In this document: one piece after another, positions 16,683 to 24,912 of the stretch
Position numbering within the stretch: position 1 is the stretch's first letter
Layout: the number at the start of each line of letters is the position of its first letter
Source: CAVYUC01 sp963771595
Lineage (GTDB): Bacteria; Bacteroidota; Bacteroidia; Bacteroidales; Prolixibacteraceae
Reading direction: 5' to 3'
Assembly (NCBI GenBank): GCA_963771595.1
Contig: CAVYUC010000004.1
Span: 1-64,000 of the forward strand
DNA length: 64,000 bases
Made by a program: the position numbers and the translations under genes
Notes under the pieces: model-generated
Databases searched by the model: none
Seen by the model: the letters and a program-made list of their open reading frames with translations, nothing else
Told to the model about the DNA's origin: nothing

Positions 16683-18033
16683 GCCATTAAAAAACTATCA
16701 ACAGCTTATTCCTGATAAAATATTGCGCAACCTCCCCGATATAGAAGAATTATTAAGTTCTGAAATTTCTGGATTTTCTATCGATAATCTGCTGCAGATT
16801 ATTTCAACCGTGGCTTTTCATGCAAGGCAAGATAATAAGCCAGCTCCACTTAAATTAAAGTATATTAAAAGATTGGTTCCACAAGGAGATAAATATTTAA
16901 ATGGATTGGTCGACCTGGGGATTATTCAAAAGTCAGGAACCCCTGTTGTTGGGCAAATAAGTTACAAATATGCTTTTGCTGGTAAGTACCAAAGTAAATT
17001 CATTTATTCCCAGCTGAACAATGCGAAATTAATTCGAAGAATTGAACAGGCTCATACCGTGATATCCAAAGAGACGGGGCAATCAGTTTGGGGACACTCA
17101 GAGCAAGTGAAATTTTTAAAGCAGTTATCTATTCAACCTGACTACAAAAAGCTCATACAGGAAAGATATGGACATGATGAAGTAGTTTACAACAGTAACT
17201 TAGCATCAGGCATTAGAATTGAAAATAATGATATATTTTATACTGTAGATAGAACATCTGGACGTTTTCATTCCAACTTAACCAATTTGCCAAAATATTT
17301 AAGAAAATGTATAAGAATTAAAAATACACCACTGGTTAACATTGATATAAAGAACTGTCAGCCCTATTTAAGTACAATACTCTTAACACATCCTAACAAG
17401 GTTTGCAACCTCACTAAAAACACTTCCTTTGCCTTGATGCTACAGTCGCTGAATATTCCTAATACACAAGATGTTAACAAATATATTTCTTTAGCTGTTT
17501 CAGGCGAGCTTTATGAATATTTAATGGCTGAATTTGCAAAGGAGGGGCTTATCTTAAATCGTAGTGAAACTAAAAGACAGGTGTTAAGGATTTTATTTGC
17601 CAGGAATCGTTTGCCTCAAGATGAGGTTAACAGGAAAGCCCGGCAAATTTTTATCAGTCGATTTCCGAAAGTACATAGAGTTTTTTCTAAAATAAGAGGT
17701 TCAGATAAGGGGGACAAATTTGTAAGCTTTAAGAGGTTCGCGATACTCCTTCAGCGGATAGAAAGCCATCTGATATTAGATGTAATCATAAAAAGGATAA
17801 ATAAAGAAAGGCCAGAAATTATTGCAGTTACAGTGCATGATTCAATAATGACAGAAGCAAAAGCAACAAGTATCTCATACGTTCAGAATGTTATGAAGGA
17901 GGAACTTACTCGCTTTGTCGGTTTCGAGCCAAAATTAGCTTTAGAAGGAATATTAGAGGAGATAAAGGAGAATGAAAGGAGATACATAAACTATAACCAA
18001 TACGGTGCTACAACCTCTGTAAGTGCATATTAA
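16675..18033 (+). CDS. Minimal superfamily-A polymerase of mobile elements (TV-Pol-like)
   Basis: 452 residues from the ATG at 16675, overlapping the nuclease gene by 8 bp. The C-terminal two-thirds reads as a reduced family-A/T7-like polymerase palm and fingers. Motif A is VNIDIKNCQPYLSTIL (Asp224), a fingers-like helix is ETKRQVLRILFARNRLP, then ARQIFISRFPKVHRVF and a helix RFAILLQRIESHLILDVI. Motif C is IAVTVHDSIMTE (His388-Asp389). These match superfamily A (DxxxxQP, K/R helix, HD). The protein is half the length of Pol I and has no 3'-5' exonuclease. This fits the family described from bacterial mobile elements and the Sputnik virophage (TV-Pol), proposed to be primase-polymerases. Function as the element's replicase is an inference. 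Confidence 0.7.
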   Translation: MIKPLKNYQQLIPDKILRNLPDIEELLSSEISGFSIDNLLQIISTVAFHARQDNKPAPLKLKYIKRLVPQGDKYLNGLVDLGIIQKSGTPVVGQISYKYAFAGKYQSKFIYSQLNNAKLIRRIEQAHTVISKETGQSVWGHSEQVKFLKQLSIQPDYKKLIQERYGHDEVVYNSNLASGIRIENNDIFYTVDRTSGRFHSNLTNLPKYLRKCIRIKNTPLVNIDIKNCQPYLSTILLTHPNKVCNLTKNTSFALMLQSLNIPNTQDVNKYISLAVSGELYEYLMAEFAKEGLILNRSETKRQVLRILFARNRLPQDEVNRKARQIFISRFPKVHRVFSKIRGSDKGDKFVSFKRFAILLQRIESHLILDVIIKRINKERPEIIAVTVHDSIMTEAKATSISYVQNVMKEELTRFVGFEPKLALEGILEEIKENERRYINYNQYGATTSVSAY

Positions 18034-18055
18034 TCAATAGCTAAATAATTTAATT

Positions 18056-18280
18056 TTAAATGCTAAAAATTTGCTGCCTGTCGCGGATTTTACAGTCTAT
18101 TTCATTGGCTACTTTCTGTTGTGCAGGTGTTAGCTGCGTTTCTGTTCAAGTTTTGCCTTAACTCCTGCATTACTTCCCTGCTCGCTTCCGTTGCCGGAAT
18201 TCCGGTCTTGGCTGATAGTTAGTTAAATAACTCTTTTGACTGATGGGTAGCTGAAAGCCAATGATTTGTTCTGTTTCCAT
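18056..18280 (-). pseudogene. Degenerate remnant of a small phage-type gene
   Basis: On the minus strand an ATG at 18280 gives METEQIIGFQLPISQKSYLT. Shifted frames continue with AKTGIPATEASREVMQELRQ and then TQLTPAQQKVANEIDCKIRD, ending at a TAA (18056). Three frames are needed, so at least two indels have accumulated. I do not know the family. Confidence 0.45.
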
Positions 18281-18372
18281 CTGGTAAAAATAAATTCATT
18301 TAATACTATCGCGAAGCAGAATATTAATATTTATGAGATATCAAAGGCTTCGAGAAAGAAAAGAACTTTCAA

Positions 18373-18400
18373 GAGTTATACTCAAAAATGAGTATAACTC
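18373..18400. repeat. Perfect 12-bp inverted repeat with 4-nt spacer
   Basis: GAGTTATACTCA, AAAA, TGAGTATAACTC. Each arm itself contains the mini-dyad GAGT..ACTC. There is no T-tract, so this is more likely an operator or an RNA hairpin than a terminator. It is followed 2 bp later by AAAGGAGG and an ATG at 18413. Confidence 0.8.
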
Positions 18401-18412
18401 CAAAGGAGGACA

Positions 18413-18502
18413 ATGTACAACAGCTATTGCACCTTTACATTAGGCCGTACCAAAAAAAGGATTAATTCTCCCATATTTATTTTACATACTGCGAAATCGT
18501 AA
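18413..18502 (+). CDS. Possible 29-residue small protein with strong Shine-Dalgarno
   Basis: ATG at 18413 preceded by AAAGGAGGACA, one of the few good Shine-Dalgarno sites in the window. Reads MYNSYCTFTLGRTKKRINSP, then IFILHTAKS and stop. It lies just behind the perfect inverted repeat at 18373-18400. No similarity recognised; it may be a leader peptide or chance. Confidence 0.3.
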   Translation: MYNSYCTFTLGRTKKRINSPIFILHTAKS

Positions 18503-19071
18503 CCTTCCGACTGTGTCAGGAATAACTTTATTTACATTCTGAAAATCAGTTTTTTCATCGAAAAACCATGTGTTCAACTTTTGGGCTATATTGTTACATT
18601 TTCGTTCGAAAGTTACATGAATATTACAATAACCGGGTTTAATAAAAATAACAACGAACTTTTAGTCAACAATCCCGGCCAGCTTTTTACCTTTGTAAAT
18701 ATTTATGATTAAGGTACATAGCTCACTAAAAGCAGGATATTTGGTATTTTAATTAAAAATCGATTTATGTTACAATGTTGGACAATGCAATAACAAGAAA
18801 ACTTTCATTGTAAATTGTTAATGGTCAGGCTTCTGTCATGATACATATCAGGTGAACAGGGATTGTATTTTAACAACATTTTCAAAAAAATGAGCAGTTG
18901 TAACATAAATGTAAGACATGGTCGTAGATTTCACTCTAAAAACTTATTTATAGTTTATAAAACAGCCAATTCAAAACAATTTAAATTTATTTTGAATAAA
19001 AGAACATTTGATACAGCGATTAATAAACATCATTGTTTATTAAGCCTATGTAATAACTACCAATAAATCAG
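18503..19071. other. AT-rich non-coding stretch inside the island
   Basis: No convincing gene on either strand. Short frames exist (for example a 67-codon TTG-started frame at 18863) but lack a ribosome site and family-like sequence. Probably regulatory DNA or eroded coding sequence. Confidence 0.5.
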
Positions 19072-19095
19072 CCAAAGTGACATTTCTCACTTTGG
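19072..19095. repeat. Perfect 9-bp inverted repeat (operator-like)
   Basis: CCAAAGTGA, CATTTC, TCACTTTGG: perfect dyad with a 6-bp spacer, directly upstream of the Rha remnant. It could be a repressor operator or a small hairpin. Confidence 0.6.
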
Positions 19096-19102
19096 AAAGT
19101 AG

Positions 19103-19258
19103 CTCGGGAAACAGCACAAGCACGTACTTGATGCAATAGAAAACATCAAAGCCGAAAATTCGGCTGTGACCTCAATGTTAGGTTCCACACTGGGCCTGAC
19201 TTTTAAAGTTATTAGTAACCGCGAGGCGCGTATTATTATGGTAACGCGCACCGCTTAA
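19103..19258 (+). pseudogene. Truncated remnant of a Rha-family phage regulator
   Basis: The frame reads LGKQHKHVLDAIENIKAENS, then AVTSMLGSTLG and ends ...MVTRTA at TAA 19256. The phrase KQHKHVLDAIENI is the start of a Rha domain (compare FDKRHSDVLRAINNL in the intact gene just downstream). The upstream part of the frame has a TAG at 19100-19102, and the tail does not resemble Rha, so only a fragment remains. Confidence 0.6.
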
Positions 19259-19268
19259 AATTAATTTT

Positions 19269-19715
19269 ATGGAATCATTAGTATTTAAATCGACAAAGGG
19301 CAATCCGGTAACTTCAAGTAGGCTGGTGGCTGAGAAGTTTGACAAAAGACATTCAGACGTTCTAAGAGCTATTAATAATTTGGAATTATCGGAAGATTTT
19401 AGACGGCGCAATTTTGCGTTAGTGACTATCAGCAATTTAGACAATCCGTCACCAATAATAAAAGAAGAAAAACATTATGTTATGACAAAGGACGGGTTTA
19501 CATTTCTTGTGATGGGATCCACCGGAGCAACTGCCGGGAAATTCAAGGAAGAATACATTGACGCCTTTAATAAAATGGAGCAGCAGTTAAAACAGTTGGC
19601 TCCTCTCTCTCGTTTGCAACTGCTCGAAATGGCACTGGAATCCGAAAAAAAGGCTCTTGCATTGCAACCTAAAGCTGAGTTTGCCGACAAAAGTGATAAG
19701 CCACTACCATTTTAG
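19269..19715 (+). CDS. Rha family phage regulatory protein
   Basis: 148 residues. The Rha domain (PF09669) covers about residues 10-100: GNPVTSSRLVAEKFDKRHSD, VLRAINNL, a linker, then KEEKHYVMTKDGFTFLVMGSTG and KFKEEYIDAFNKME. A coiled C-terminus (QLLEMALESEKKALALQPKA) follows. Rha proteins in lambdoid phages interfere with growth in IHF-deficient hosts and act as transcriptional regulators. The intact gene lies 10 bp after a degenerate Rha fragment, suggesting a tandem pair of which one decayed. Direct evidence that the island has phage ancestry. Confidence 0.88.
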   Translation: MESLVFKSTKGNPVTSSRLVAEKFDKRHSDVLRAINNLELSEDFRRRNFALVTISNLDNPSPIIKEEKHYVMTKDGFTFLVMGSTGATAGKFKEEYIDAFNKMEQQLKQLAPLSRLQLLEMALESEKKALALQPKAEFADKSDKPLPF

Positions 19716-20080
19716 AAAAAACAATCCTGATTCGGAAATTAAGTTCACATTACTTAACTTCAACGATGAAATACAATTTAGTTTTATCGACCAAAACATC
19801 AATGAACTGAAAAAGATTACAACGTATGACTTTTAAATATCTAATAATCAGGTGTTTGTTACCATTTTAACCTATGAACTTGAAAATACATCGACTGATA
19901 ATTCAGCAGGCGGCATACAGAACAAGTGATGTAAATGATTGGCAAATAAATTTTTTTGTCAGCAAGAGAACAACGAGTTTTTACAAAAAGGATTTGGGAA
20001 TCATTGGTTTACATATCTTGAATTTTACTTTGGATGAAGATGGATTTATAGCAATGGAAACAGAGGGGTTAAAATTATAA
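19716..20080 (+). pseudogene. Eroded coding region between Rha and the 206-aa gene
   Basis: One frame gives NPDSEIKFTLLNFNDEIQFS, then FIDQNINELKKITTYDF followed by a stop. The same frame continues past it with NNQVFVTILTYELENTSTDN, two further stops, and NEFLQKGFGNHWFTYLEFYF. Protein-like segments interrupted by stops in a single frame indicate a decayed gene. A competing open frame at 19874-20080 (68 codons, MNLKIHRLIIQQAAYRTSDV) covers part of it and could be a chance ORF. No family recognised. Confidence 0.4.
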
Positions 20081-20114
20081 TAAAAGAATAACTGACAAGC
20101 AAAAAAGACCAAAA

Positions 20115-20735
20115 ATGAGTTTGATATCACCAGAGGGGGCTGTAAAGGCAACATTTTCCTGCCACACAAAAGATTTAAGACAATTATTAAAATTTCTGAA
20201 GGCAGGATTGAAAAAAACATGGATGAACGATCGTCCTTATTGCGAAATTACCATTAAAACAAATGAGGTTCAGTTTGCAGTTGAAGGAGCCAGAAAGTCG
20301 TTATTCTGTAAAGCTGACGGGCCGGGGAGGGTAACTATTTCATTTGCTTATTTCCTGCATCTGGTTAATGACCGGCCACGAGTACAAACCAAAGTGGCAA
20401 TTGGAGATGATTTCATGATCATGAACGAAACCACTATTGTTGTAACAACCTGGTTTTTTCAGGATGACAGTATTTTAAGAAGCTTTGACTTACCAGTAAA
20501 TTACGGAATTACTGATGTTTTAAGACTGTCACAACGCTATACAGAACAGGAAATTGAGTTTAATAAGCTTCAAACTGAATTTAAAAGTGCATTTTCTACA
20601 TTGGCCAACGACACCAAATTAACCGTTCGGAGACTAAAGAAATATGGCATTTCAAAAGATGACGTAGAAGAATTTATTCATGGGAAAATATTTTATCAAC
20701 CTAATAACGTAAACAATGATACCAATAGACTTTAA
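20115..20735 (+). CDS. Island hypothetical protein with clamp-like beta-rich N-terminus
   Basis: 206 residues, soluble. The first 140 residues alternate beta-rich segments: AVKATFSCHTKDLRQLLKFL, CEITIKTNEVQFAVEG, RVTISFAYFLHLVN and TIVVTTWFF. A helical tail (ETEFKSAF-like, then TKLTVRRLKKYGISKDDVEEF) follows. The pattern is reminiscent of a DNA sliding-clamp-like fold, but I cannot name the family and this is only an impression. The gene overlaps the DUF932 gene downstream by 20 bp, so the two are translationally coupled. Confidence 0.6.
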   Translation: MSLISPEGAVKATFSCHTKDLRQLLKFLKAGLKKTWMNDRPYCEITIKTNEVQFAVEGARKSLFCKADGPGRVTISFAYFLHLVNDRPRVQTKVAIGDDFMIMNETTIVVTTWFFQDDSILRSFDLPVNYGITDVLRLSQRYTEQEIEFNKLQTEFKSAFSTLANDTKLTVRRLKKYGISKDDVEEFIHGKIFYQPNNVNNDTNRL

Positions 20736-21714
20736 TAAACCGGTTGACCGCCTTGACGATGTGTTATTTGATGTACAGTTGGAAAAGTTATTTGCCTCTC
20801 CCGGTTCTTCAGAAGCAAAAAACACAGATAAAATAGAACTGCCAAACTATAGAGTTGTCTGTAGAAAGAACACTGGAAAGGTAATTTCAGTAGTAAGCAA
20901 GAACTACAAGTTAATTCCTAACAAAGAAGCCCTCAAAATGGGCATTGAATTATTTCACCAACTTTACCCGGAAGTGAATACAGATGAATTGCTTCCTTTC
21001 AGGGTCGTTGCGCCAAAATCTCTTGCCTCGGTGCATATTGACCTCATACATAAAGATGTAAAATTTGATATGTGGAAGCAGGAAACATGGCTTCCATTCA
21101 TTCGAATAACAAACAGTTACAACAGAACCCATTCATTATCGTTTGAGGTCGGATTTGTTAAGGAGCTATGCTCTAACGGTGTATTATTCAAGAAAAAGAC
21201 GATGAGGTTGAAATATAACCACGAAAGGAACCGGAGAATTTCATTAAAAAGTGATGCCGAAAAAATAATTTCTTTTTCACAATATTTTGAAAAACAATGC
21301 AGCAAATTACGGCAGTATGAAATTTCGTCAGATGTGATATTCCCTCTTTTATGTAGGATATTGAAAATTAGCATGAAAATACCCGATGAAAGATATATTC
21401 CCAACAAGATAAAGAACATTGAAAATTTAAAACATTTTGTTGCAAAGCAAATGAATAGTTACCAGAAAATCTATGGATTAAATGCCTACACAGCCTTTAA
21501 TGTTGCTACCGACCTGGTTTCTCATAACGACACATACAACGTTTTACCGGGTTATTATTTTAACGTGCGGTCATTCTTCGCCCGGCCAACCGATTGGATG
21601 GAAGAGTTTTCAAACAAAATTACTGAAACTGATTTCAGCCTTGACGAATATCTGAGGCCAACAATCAATGGATTAAAGGGATTCAAAGAAATTGCAGGTT
21701 TCAAATGGAACTGA
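20716..21714 (+). CDS. DUF932 phage/plasmid-type protein
   Basis: 332 residues. The order of YRVVCRKNTGKVISVVSKNY, KLIPNKEALKMG, PFIRITNSYNRTHSLSFEVG and VKELCSNGVLFKKK follows the DUF932 (phage/plasmid-like protein TIGR03299-type) pattern: a 'current vs new' beta-rich domain with a Cys-containing GxxxxxC..G-like element. DUF932 genes are typical of phages, plasmids and integrated elements; the molecular role is unknown. It is coupled with the 206-residue gene. A C-terminal helical region (about residues 220-330) looks specific to this branch. Confidence 0.75.
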   Translation: MIPIDFNKPVDRLDDVLFDVQLEKLFASPGSSEAKNTDKIELPNYRVVCRKNTGKVISVVSKNYKLIPNKEALKMGIELFHQLYPEVNTDELLPFRVVAPKSLASVHIDLIHKDVKFDMWKQETWLPFIRITNSYNRTHSLSFEVGFVKELCSNGVLFKKKTMRLKYNHERNRRISLKSDAEKIISFSQYFEKQCSKLRQYEISSDVIFPLLCRILKISMKIPDERYIPNKIKNIENLKHFVAKQMNSYQKIYGLNAYTAFNVATDLVSHNDTYNVLPGYYFNVRSFFARPTDWMEEFSNKITETDFSLDEYLRPTINGLKGFKEIAGFKWN

Positions 21715-21809
21715 ATTATTTCAATTTATCAGAGGATACCGGATACCTCTTGAAAAAACGGGGCGCAACCGAAAAGCCAGATGAGTAGGGAAATTAGAAA
21801 ATTTTAAAA

Positions 21810-22340
21810 ATGAAAAAATTAGTATTTGTTTTTAGCGTAACCATTCTTGCTATAAGTGTTTCTGCTCAGGATACCTGGGATATTTACAACAATTCGTATG
21901 GTATTCCTGATATTACGCCTGCCCAAACAATTGAGTCAAATGATTTTGGTGGCATTGATGTTTATAATAACTCCTATGGGATACCTGACATTACACCAAT
22001 ATCTACAACAAAACCAAATAATTTTGATGGTTATGATGTTTATGAAAACACATACGGCATCCCAGAGATTACGCCAAAACAAACTATTAAAAAGGTTTCT
22101 GAAAATGAATATGGAATATTCAACAACACTTATGGTATCCCTGAAATAACTCCGGTAAAAACGATTAGAACAAACAGCAACGGTAATATAGAAATTTACA
22201 ACAATAGTTACGGCATCCCAGAGATAACGCCGGAGAAAACAATAAAACGAAACAGTACAGGTGAGTACGACATTTACAATAATAATTATGGGATTCCTGA
22301 AATGACTCCTGTAAAAACAATCAAACCAAATGAGTGGTGA
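21810..22340 (+). CDS. Secreted protein made of six 26-residue YGIPxITP repeats
   Basis: 176 residues. A Sec signal peptide (KKLVFVFSVTILAISVSAQ) is followed by six tandem repeats filling the rest of the protein. The five full units are exactly 26 residues long; the sixth is truncated by the stop. The consensus is (D/E)(I/V)YNNSYGIP(D/E)ITPxxTI, followed by a variable linker of about ten residues often containing N..G. The DNA repeat unit is 78 bp. The repeats differ at synonymous and linker sites, so they are not freshly amplified. No anchor, lipobox or sorting signal is visible. I do not recognise the family. The regular Tyr/Asn-rich turn pattern suggests an extended beta structure or a ligand-binding array (inference). 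Confidence 0.85.
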   Translation: MKKLVFVFSVTILAISVSAQDTWDIYNNSYGIPDITPAQTIESNDFGGIDVYNNSYGIPDITPISTTKPNNFDGYDVYENTYGIPEITPKQTIKKVSENEYGIFNNTYGIPEITPVKTIRTNSNGNIEIYNNSYGIPEITPEKTIKRNSTGEYDIYNNNYGIPEMTPVKTIKPNEW

Positions 22341-22367
22341 TTCAGAAACATGTCATAATATAAAGAA

Positions 22368-22910
22368 ATGAATTACATCATACTTATAATAATTTGCTTT
22401 TGCTTAATAGTGCATCGCAACTTAAGTTCTTATCAAAAGCTTAGTTTACTTCCAAATGAGCCATCTTTTCTTTTCTATGCATTGGTTTTTAATATTGCTA
22501 CAGCGACTAGTTTTGTTTGGATTTTTGGATTTGGATTTGGTATTATTTTATTTTTATTAACTTTTTTTCAAATAACATTTTCAACTTTTTTATGGCCATT
22601 TTTAATCTTTGGAACTGTGAGAAGAGATAAAAAGTTAAAAGATTATGGTTTCAATTTCGCCACTATAGACCAGGATAAATTTGATGCTTTAAGACCTTCT
22701 AAAATTATTCATTCTTCATGGGCTTGGTTAGTAATTATCCTTACAATTTTGACAATTTCCAATTTAATTTTAGGAGAATTTTCATCATTAAAGCAACCAT
22801 TATTGAATCTCACAAATGGAAGTTACTTATTACTATTTTTATATTCTGCTATTATCATTGCCACGGGAAATACTTTAAGAATATTAATGATTAAGTTGTT
22901 GCTAAAATGA
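22368..22910 (+). CDS. Hypothetical multi-pass membrane protein
   Basis: 180 residues with four to five hydrophobic segments: MNYIILIIICFCLIVHRNLS at the start, then FVWIFGFGFGIILFLLTFF, AWLVIILTILTISNLILG and YLLLFLYSAIIIATGN. The only soluble loop (about residues 85-115) is polar and includes DYGFNFATIDQDKF. It overlaps the next gene by ATGA and forms a pair with it. Function unknown. Confidence 0.6.
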   Translation: MNYIILIIICFCLIVHRNLSSYQKLSLLPNEPSFLFYALVFNIATATSFVWIFGFGFGIILFLLTFFQITFSTFLWPFLIFGTVRRDKKLKDYGFNFATIDQDKFDALRPSKIIHSSWAWLVIILTILTISNLILGEFSSLKQPLLNLTNGSYLLLFLYSAIIIATGNTLRILMIKLLLK

Positions 22911-23560
22911 AATATTCAGAAACTCATCCTTTATGGCCTGTTTGGGATTTGCAAAGACAAATTTTAAAACGAGGTGGAAAAATCAATAGACGTTCTGATT
23001 TGCTGGCATATTTTGAGGGTCGAAGTTTAGAGCCAGAAAGTAATGCAAGTGATATTTTTATGAATTTAGCAAATGCAAATGAAAGGTGGAATAATAGCAA
23101 CTATGATAAAACTAAAGATTTAATTAAAATTGAATATTTAACTTATAATCAATCTACAGAAGGCCTGCACTTAAACACTTCATCTGTTAAAAGAATTAAA
23201 AGTAATGATAAAATTCCACCTGGATTCGGTAATGGAATACCAGAAAGGCTAAAGAATAGTAAGGTGGAAAAAGGATATCTAATTAATGATAATGAATATG
23301 TAATAAGGAAAAATGAGCTATCACAAATTGTTATCGTCAACTCCAAATATGTAGACGTAATTCGATTAGTAATTAACGGCTATAAACCGTTTAAACAAAA
23401 ACCAGCAAAAAATAAAAATTTACTTCCTTTAATTATACTCTCGATGGGACTAATTATTGCAATGCTAATTTATGCTTATGCGAATCGATACGAGGTTAAC
23501 TATCCTTTTAGAATAGATAAATGGACAGGTACTATGGTAACTATAAAACTAAAAAAATAA
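22907..23560 (+). CDS. Hypothetical protein with C-terminal membrane anchor
   Basis: 217 residues: a soluble polar N-terminal region (about 165 residues, with SETHPLWPVWDLQRQI near the start) followed by one TM helix (LLPLIILSMGLIIAMLIYAYA) and a 25-residue tail. Tail-anchored orientation is likely. Coupled to the preceding membrane gene by a 4-bp overlap; the two probably form a complex. No named domain. Confidence 0.6.
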   Translation: MKYSETHPLWPVWDLQRQILKRGGKINRRSDLLAYFEGRSLEPESNASDIFMNLANANERWNNSNYDKTKDLIKIEYLTYNQSTEGLHLNTSSVKRIKSNDKIPPGFGNGIPERLKNSKVEKGYLINDNEYVIRKNELSQIVIVNSKYVDVIRLVINGYKPFKQKPAKNKNLLPLIILSMGLIIAMLIYAYANRYEVNYPFRIDKWTGTMVTIKLKK

Positions 23561-23588
23561 TTCAATGATAGTATAAACGCAAAGAATT

Positions 23589-23870
23589 ATGCCTACCAAC
23601 CTTCGGAAATCAATAATACAAGTCCTTTCCGATAAAAAAGCTAAGAAAGAAGGCCTGCACGTAAAGCACATTGCCCGGCACATTTTCAATGCAAATCATC
23701 TGCTTTTTCCCGATAATACTGAATTGGATTACTATAAACTAAAGGAAAGGGTGAACCGGATTTTATTATACGATGTCAATAAGAAGCAGAAAAGTATGTT
23801 CGTGAGAGTGTTAAATCCAAAGACAAACAAATACCGGAAAGGCAGATATAAATTGAATAAAATATCCTGA
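23589..23870 (+). CDS. Small winged-helix-like protein (HARE-HTH type)
   Basis: 93 residues, basic. The segment SIIQVLSDKKAKKEGLHVKH, IARHIFN and later LKERVNRILLYDVNKKQKSM, FVRVLN, ending in RKGRYKLNK, resembles the HARE-HTH / winged-helix layout (helix, LHVKEIA helix, wing with Y.L). Such domains accompany mobile-element and restriction proteins. Likely DNA-binding, role unknown. Convergent with the 78-residue gene. Confidence 0.5.
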   Translation: MPTNLRKSIIQVLSDKKAKKEGLHVKHIARHIFNANHLLFPDNTELDYYKLKERVNRILLYDVNKKQKSMFVRVLNPKTNKYRKGRYKLNKIS

Positions 23871-23918
23871 AATTTTAATCCGACACATTAACAAATTAAA
23901 TGATATAATGACAAGATA

Positions 23919-23982
23919 AACCGAAAATCAAAGATAAGGGTAAGGCTCTAGATTATTACTCCATGTATTTGATTTTTCGGTT
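23919..23982. terminator. Long inverted repeat between convergent genes
   Basis: Arms AACCGAAAATCAAA and TTTGATTTTTCGGTT pair over 14 bp with one bulged T, around a 35-nt loop. Placed between two convergent genes, it could serve both as a terminator, although it lacks a strong T-tract. Confidence 0.45.
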
Positions 23983-24011
23983 TTCTGATTGAATTTTTAC
24001 TTGTTTTTGTT

Positions 24012-24248
24012 TTAGATTGAAGAAATTAATTTTTTCAACTGCGCCGTTCTATAAAAGAAACGTGATCTTTCTTCCGAAGTGGTTCCATCCGATCCCGGAC
24101 TTGTTATCCACGTCTCCCAGAATTCATCAATCATTTCGATGTAATCACTTTCGGTTGCTACGGAAAACAACTCTTTTACTGCATCCCTGTTTAGAGATGG
24201 ACTTTCTGTTTCATTTCCTAACGCTACATTACTTCTACTGTTGCTCAT
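24012..24248 (-). CDS. Small acidic island protein
   Basis: 78 residues, acidic in the middle (VATESDYIEMIDEFWETWIT) and ending RTAQLKKLISSI. No signal peptide or known domain. It is the third of three small minus-strand genes running away from the XRE regulator at 25063, so probably in one transcript with them. Similar short DEFWE-type proteins are seen in Bacteroidota element cargo. Confidence 0.45.
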   Translation of the reverse strand: MSNSRSNVALGNETESPSLNRDAVKELFSVATESDYIEMIDEFWETWITSPGSDGTTSEERSRFFYRTAQLKKLISSI

Positions 24249-24287
24249 TTTAGATTGATATTAAAATATTTAAAACATTAAATAAAG

Positions 24288-24539
24288 CTAATTCAATGAA
24301 TCCCACGAGAATAGTGGGGGTAGTCCTTCCTTTTTCCTCCTATCGTCCAATCCTTTTTTAAACTTCCTGATCATTTGTTCTGTATCTCGAGACATTGATT
24401 TATACTTCTTCATTATCTGGATATATTCTTCATTGTCAAAGCCAATACCAATTCTTTCTTTACATAGATTGATAATGGTTGCTGTACTTTTTTTCAATTC
24501 TTCGTGCAGCTCGAATACTTGTTTTTCCTCTGTTGTCAT
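24288..24539 (-). CDS. Small helical island protein
   Basis: 83 residues, predicted to be mostly helical and charged (QVFELHEELKKSTATIINLC, MIRKFKKGLDDRRKKEGLPP). No family recognised. It lies 28 bp downstream of the 114-residue gene and 39 bp upstream of the 78-residue gene on the same strand. Confidence 0.5.
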   Translation of the reverse strand: MTTEEKQVFELHEELKKSTATIINLCKERIGIGFDNEEYIQIMKKYKSMSRDTEQMIRKFKKGLDDRRKKEGLPPLFSWDSLN

Positions 24540-24567
24540 AATAATAATTTAGGTTGATTTGTAAATA

Positions 24568-24912
24568 CTAAATAAAAGTTTGAATATAATTTTTATTGTT
24601 TAAGTCTGCTGATATGGCTGAAATAAAACTGTCGGGAAGTAATTTGATTTGCTGTGAAATTTCATTTTTAATTGCTGACCACATCCTGTATGCCCGGCTG
24701 TCATCTGATCGGTAATAATAAAAATCAAATTGGTTAATGTTCCGGGCAAGTTCTTTTACTACTTTGCTTTTGTAATCCCGGTAACGTTGCCACGCCTGCT
24801 TTAATGCAGTCGAGAACGAACAGTCAGTTTCCTTTTTAATCCGGAAAGCTCTTTTGAATACTACTGAGCGAAAATTCAATTTTGTTTTCATAGTGTCAAT
24901 GTAAATGTTCAC
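24568..24912 (-). CDS. Small island protein divergent from the XRE regulator
   Basis: 114 residues from 24912, or 107 from the ATG at 24891 (MKTKLNFRSVVFKRAFRIKK), which I consider more likely. The phrase CSFSTALKQAWQRYRDYKSK is frequent in small Bacteroidota mobile-element proteins that sit beside repressors. It is divergent from the XRE gene across 150 bp of AT-rich DNA containing TTTGTTAATACAAAC-type dyads, so both may be controlled by that regulator. Function unknown. Confidence 0.55.
   Translation of the reverse strand: MNIYIDTMKTKLNFRSVVFKRAFRIKKETDCSFSTALKQAWQRYRDYKSKVVKELARNINQFDFYYYRSDDSRAYRMWSAIKNEISQQIKLLPDSFISAISADLNNKNYIQTFI

Noticed and set aside
18863..19066. 67-codon ORF with TTG start
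   Set aside because: No ribosome site, no conserved features, and composition like non-coding AT-rich DNA.
24017..24253. 78-codon plus-strand ORF antisense to the small acidic gene
   Set aside because: Shadow frame of the minus-strand gene, rich in His/Phe/Leu as expected for an antisense reading.
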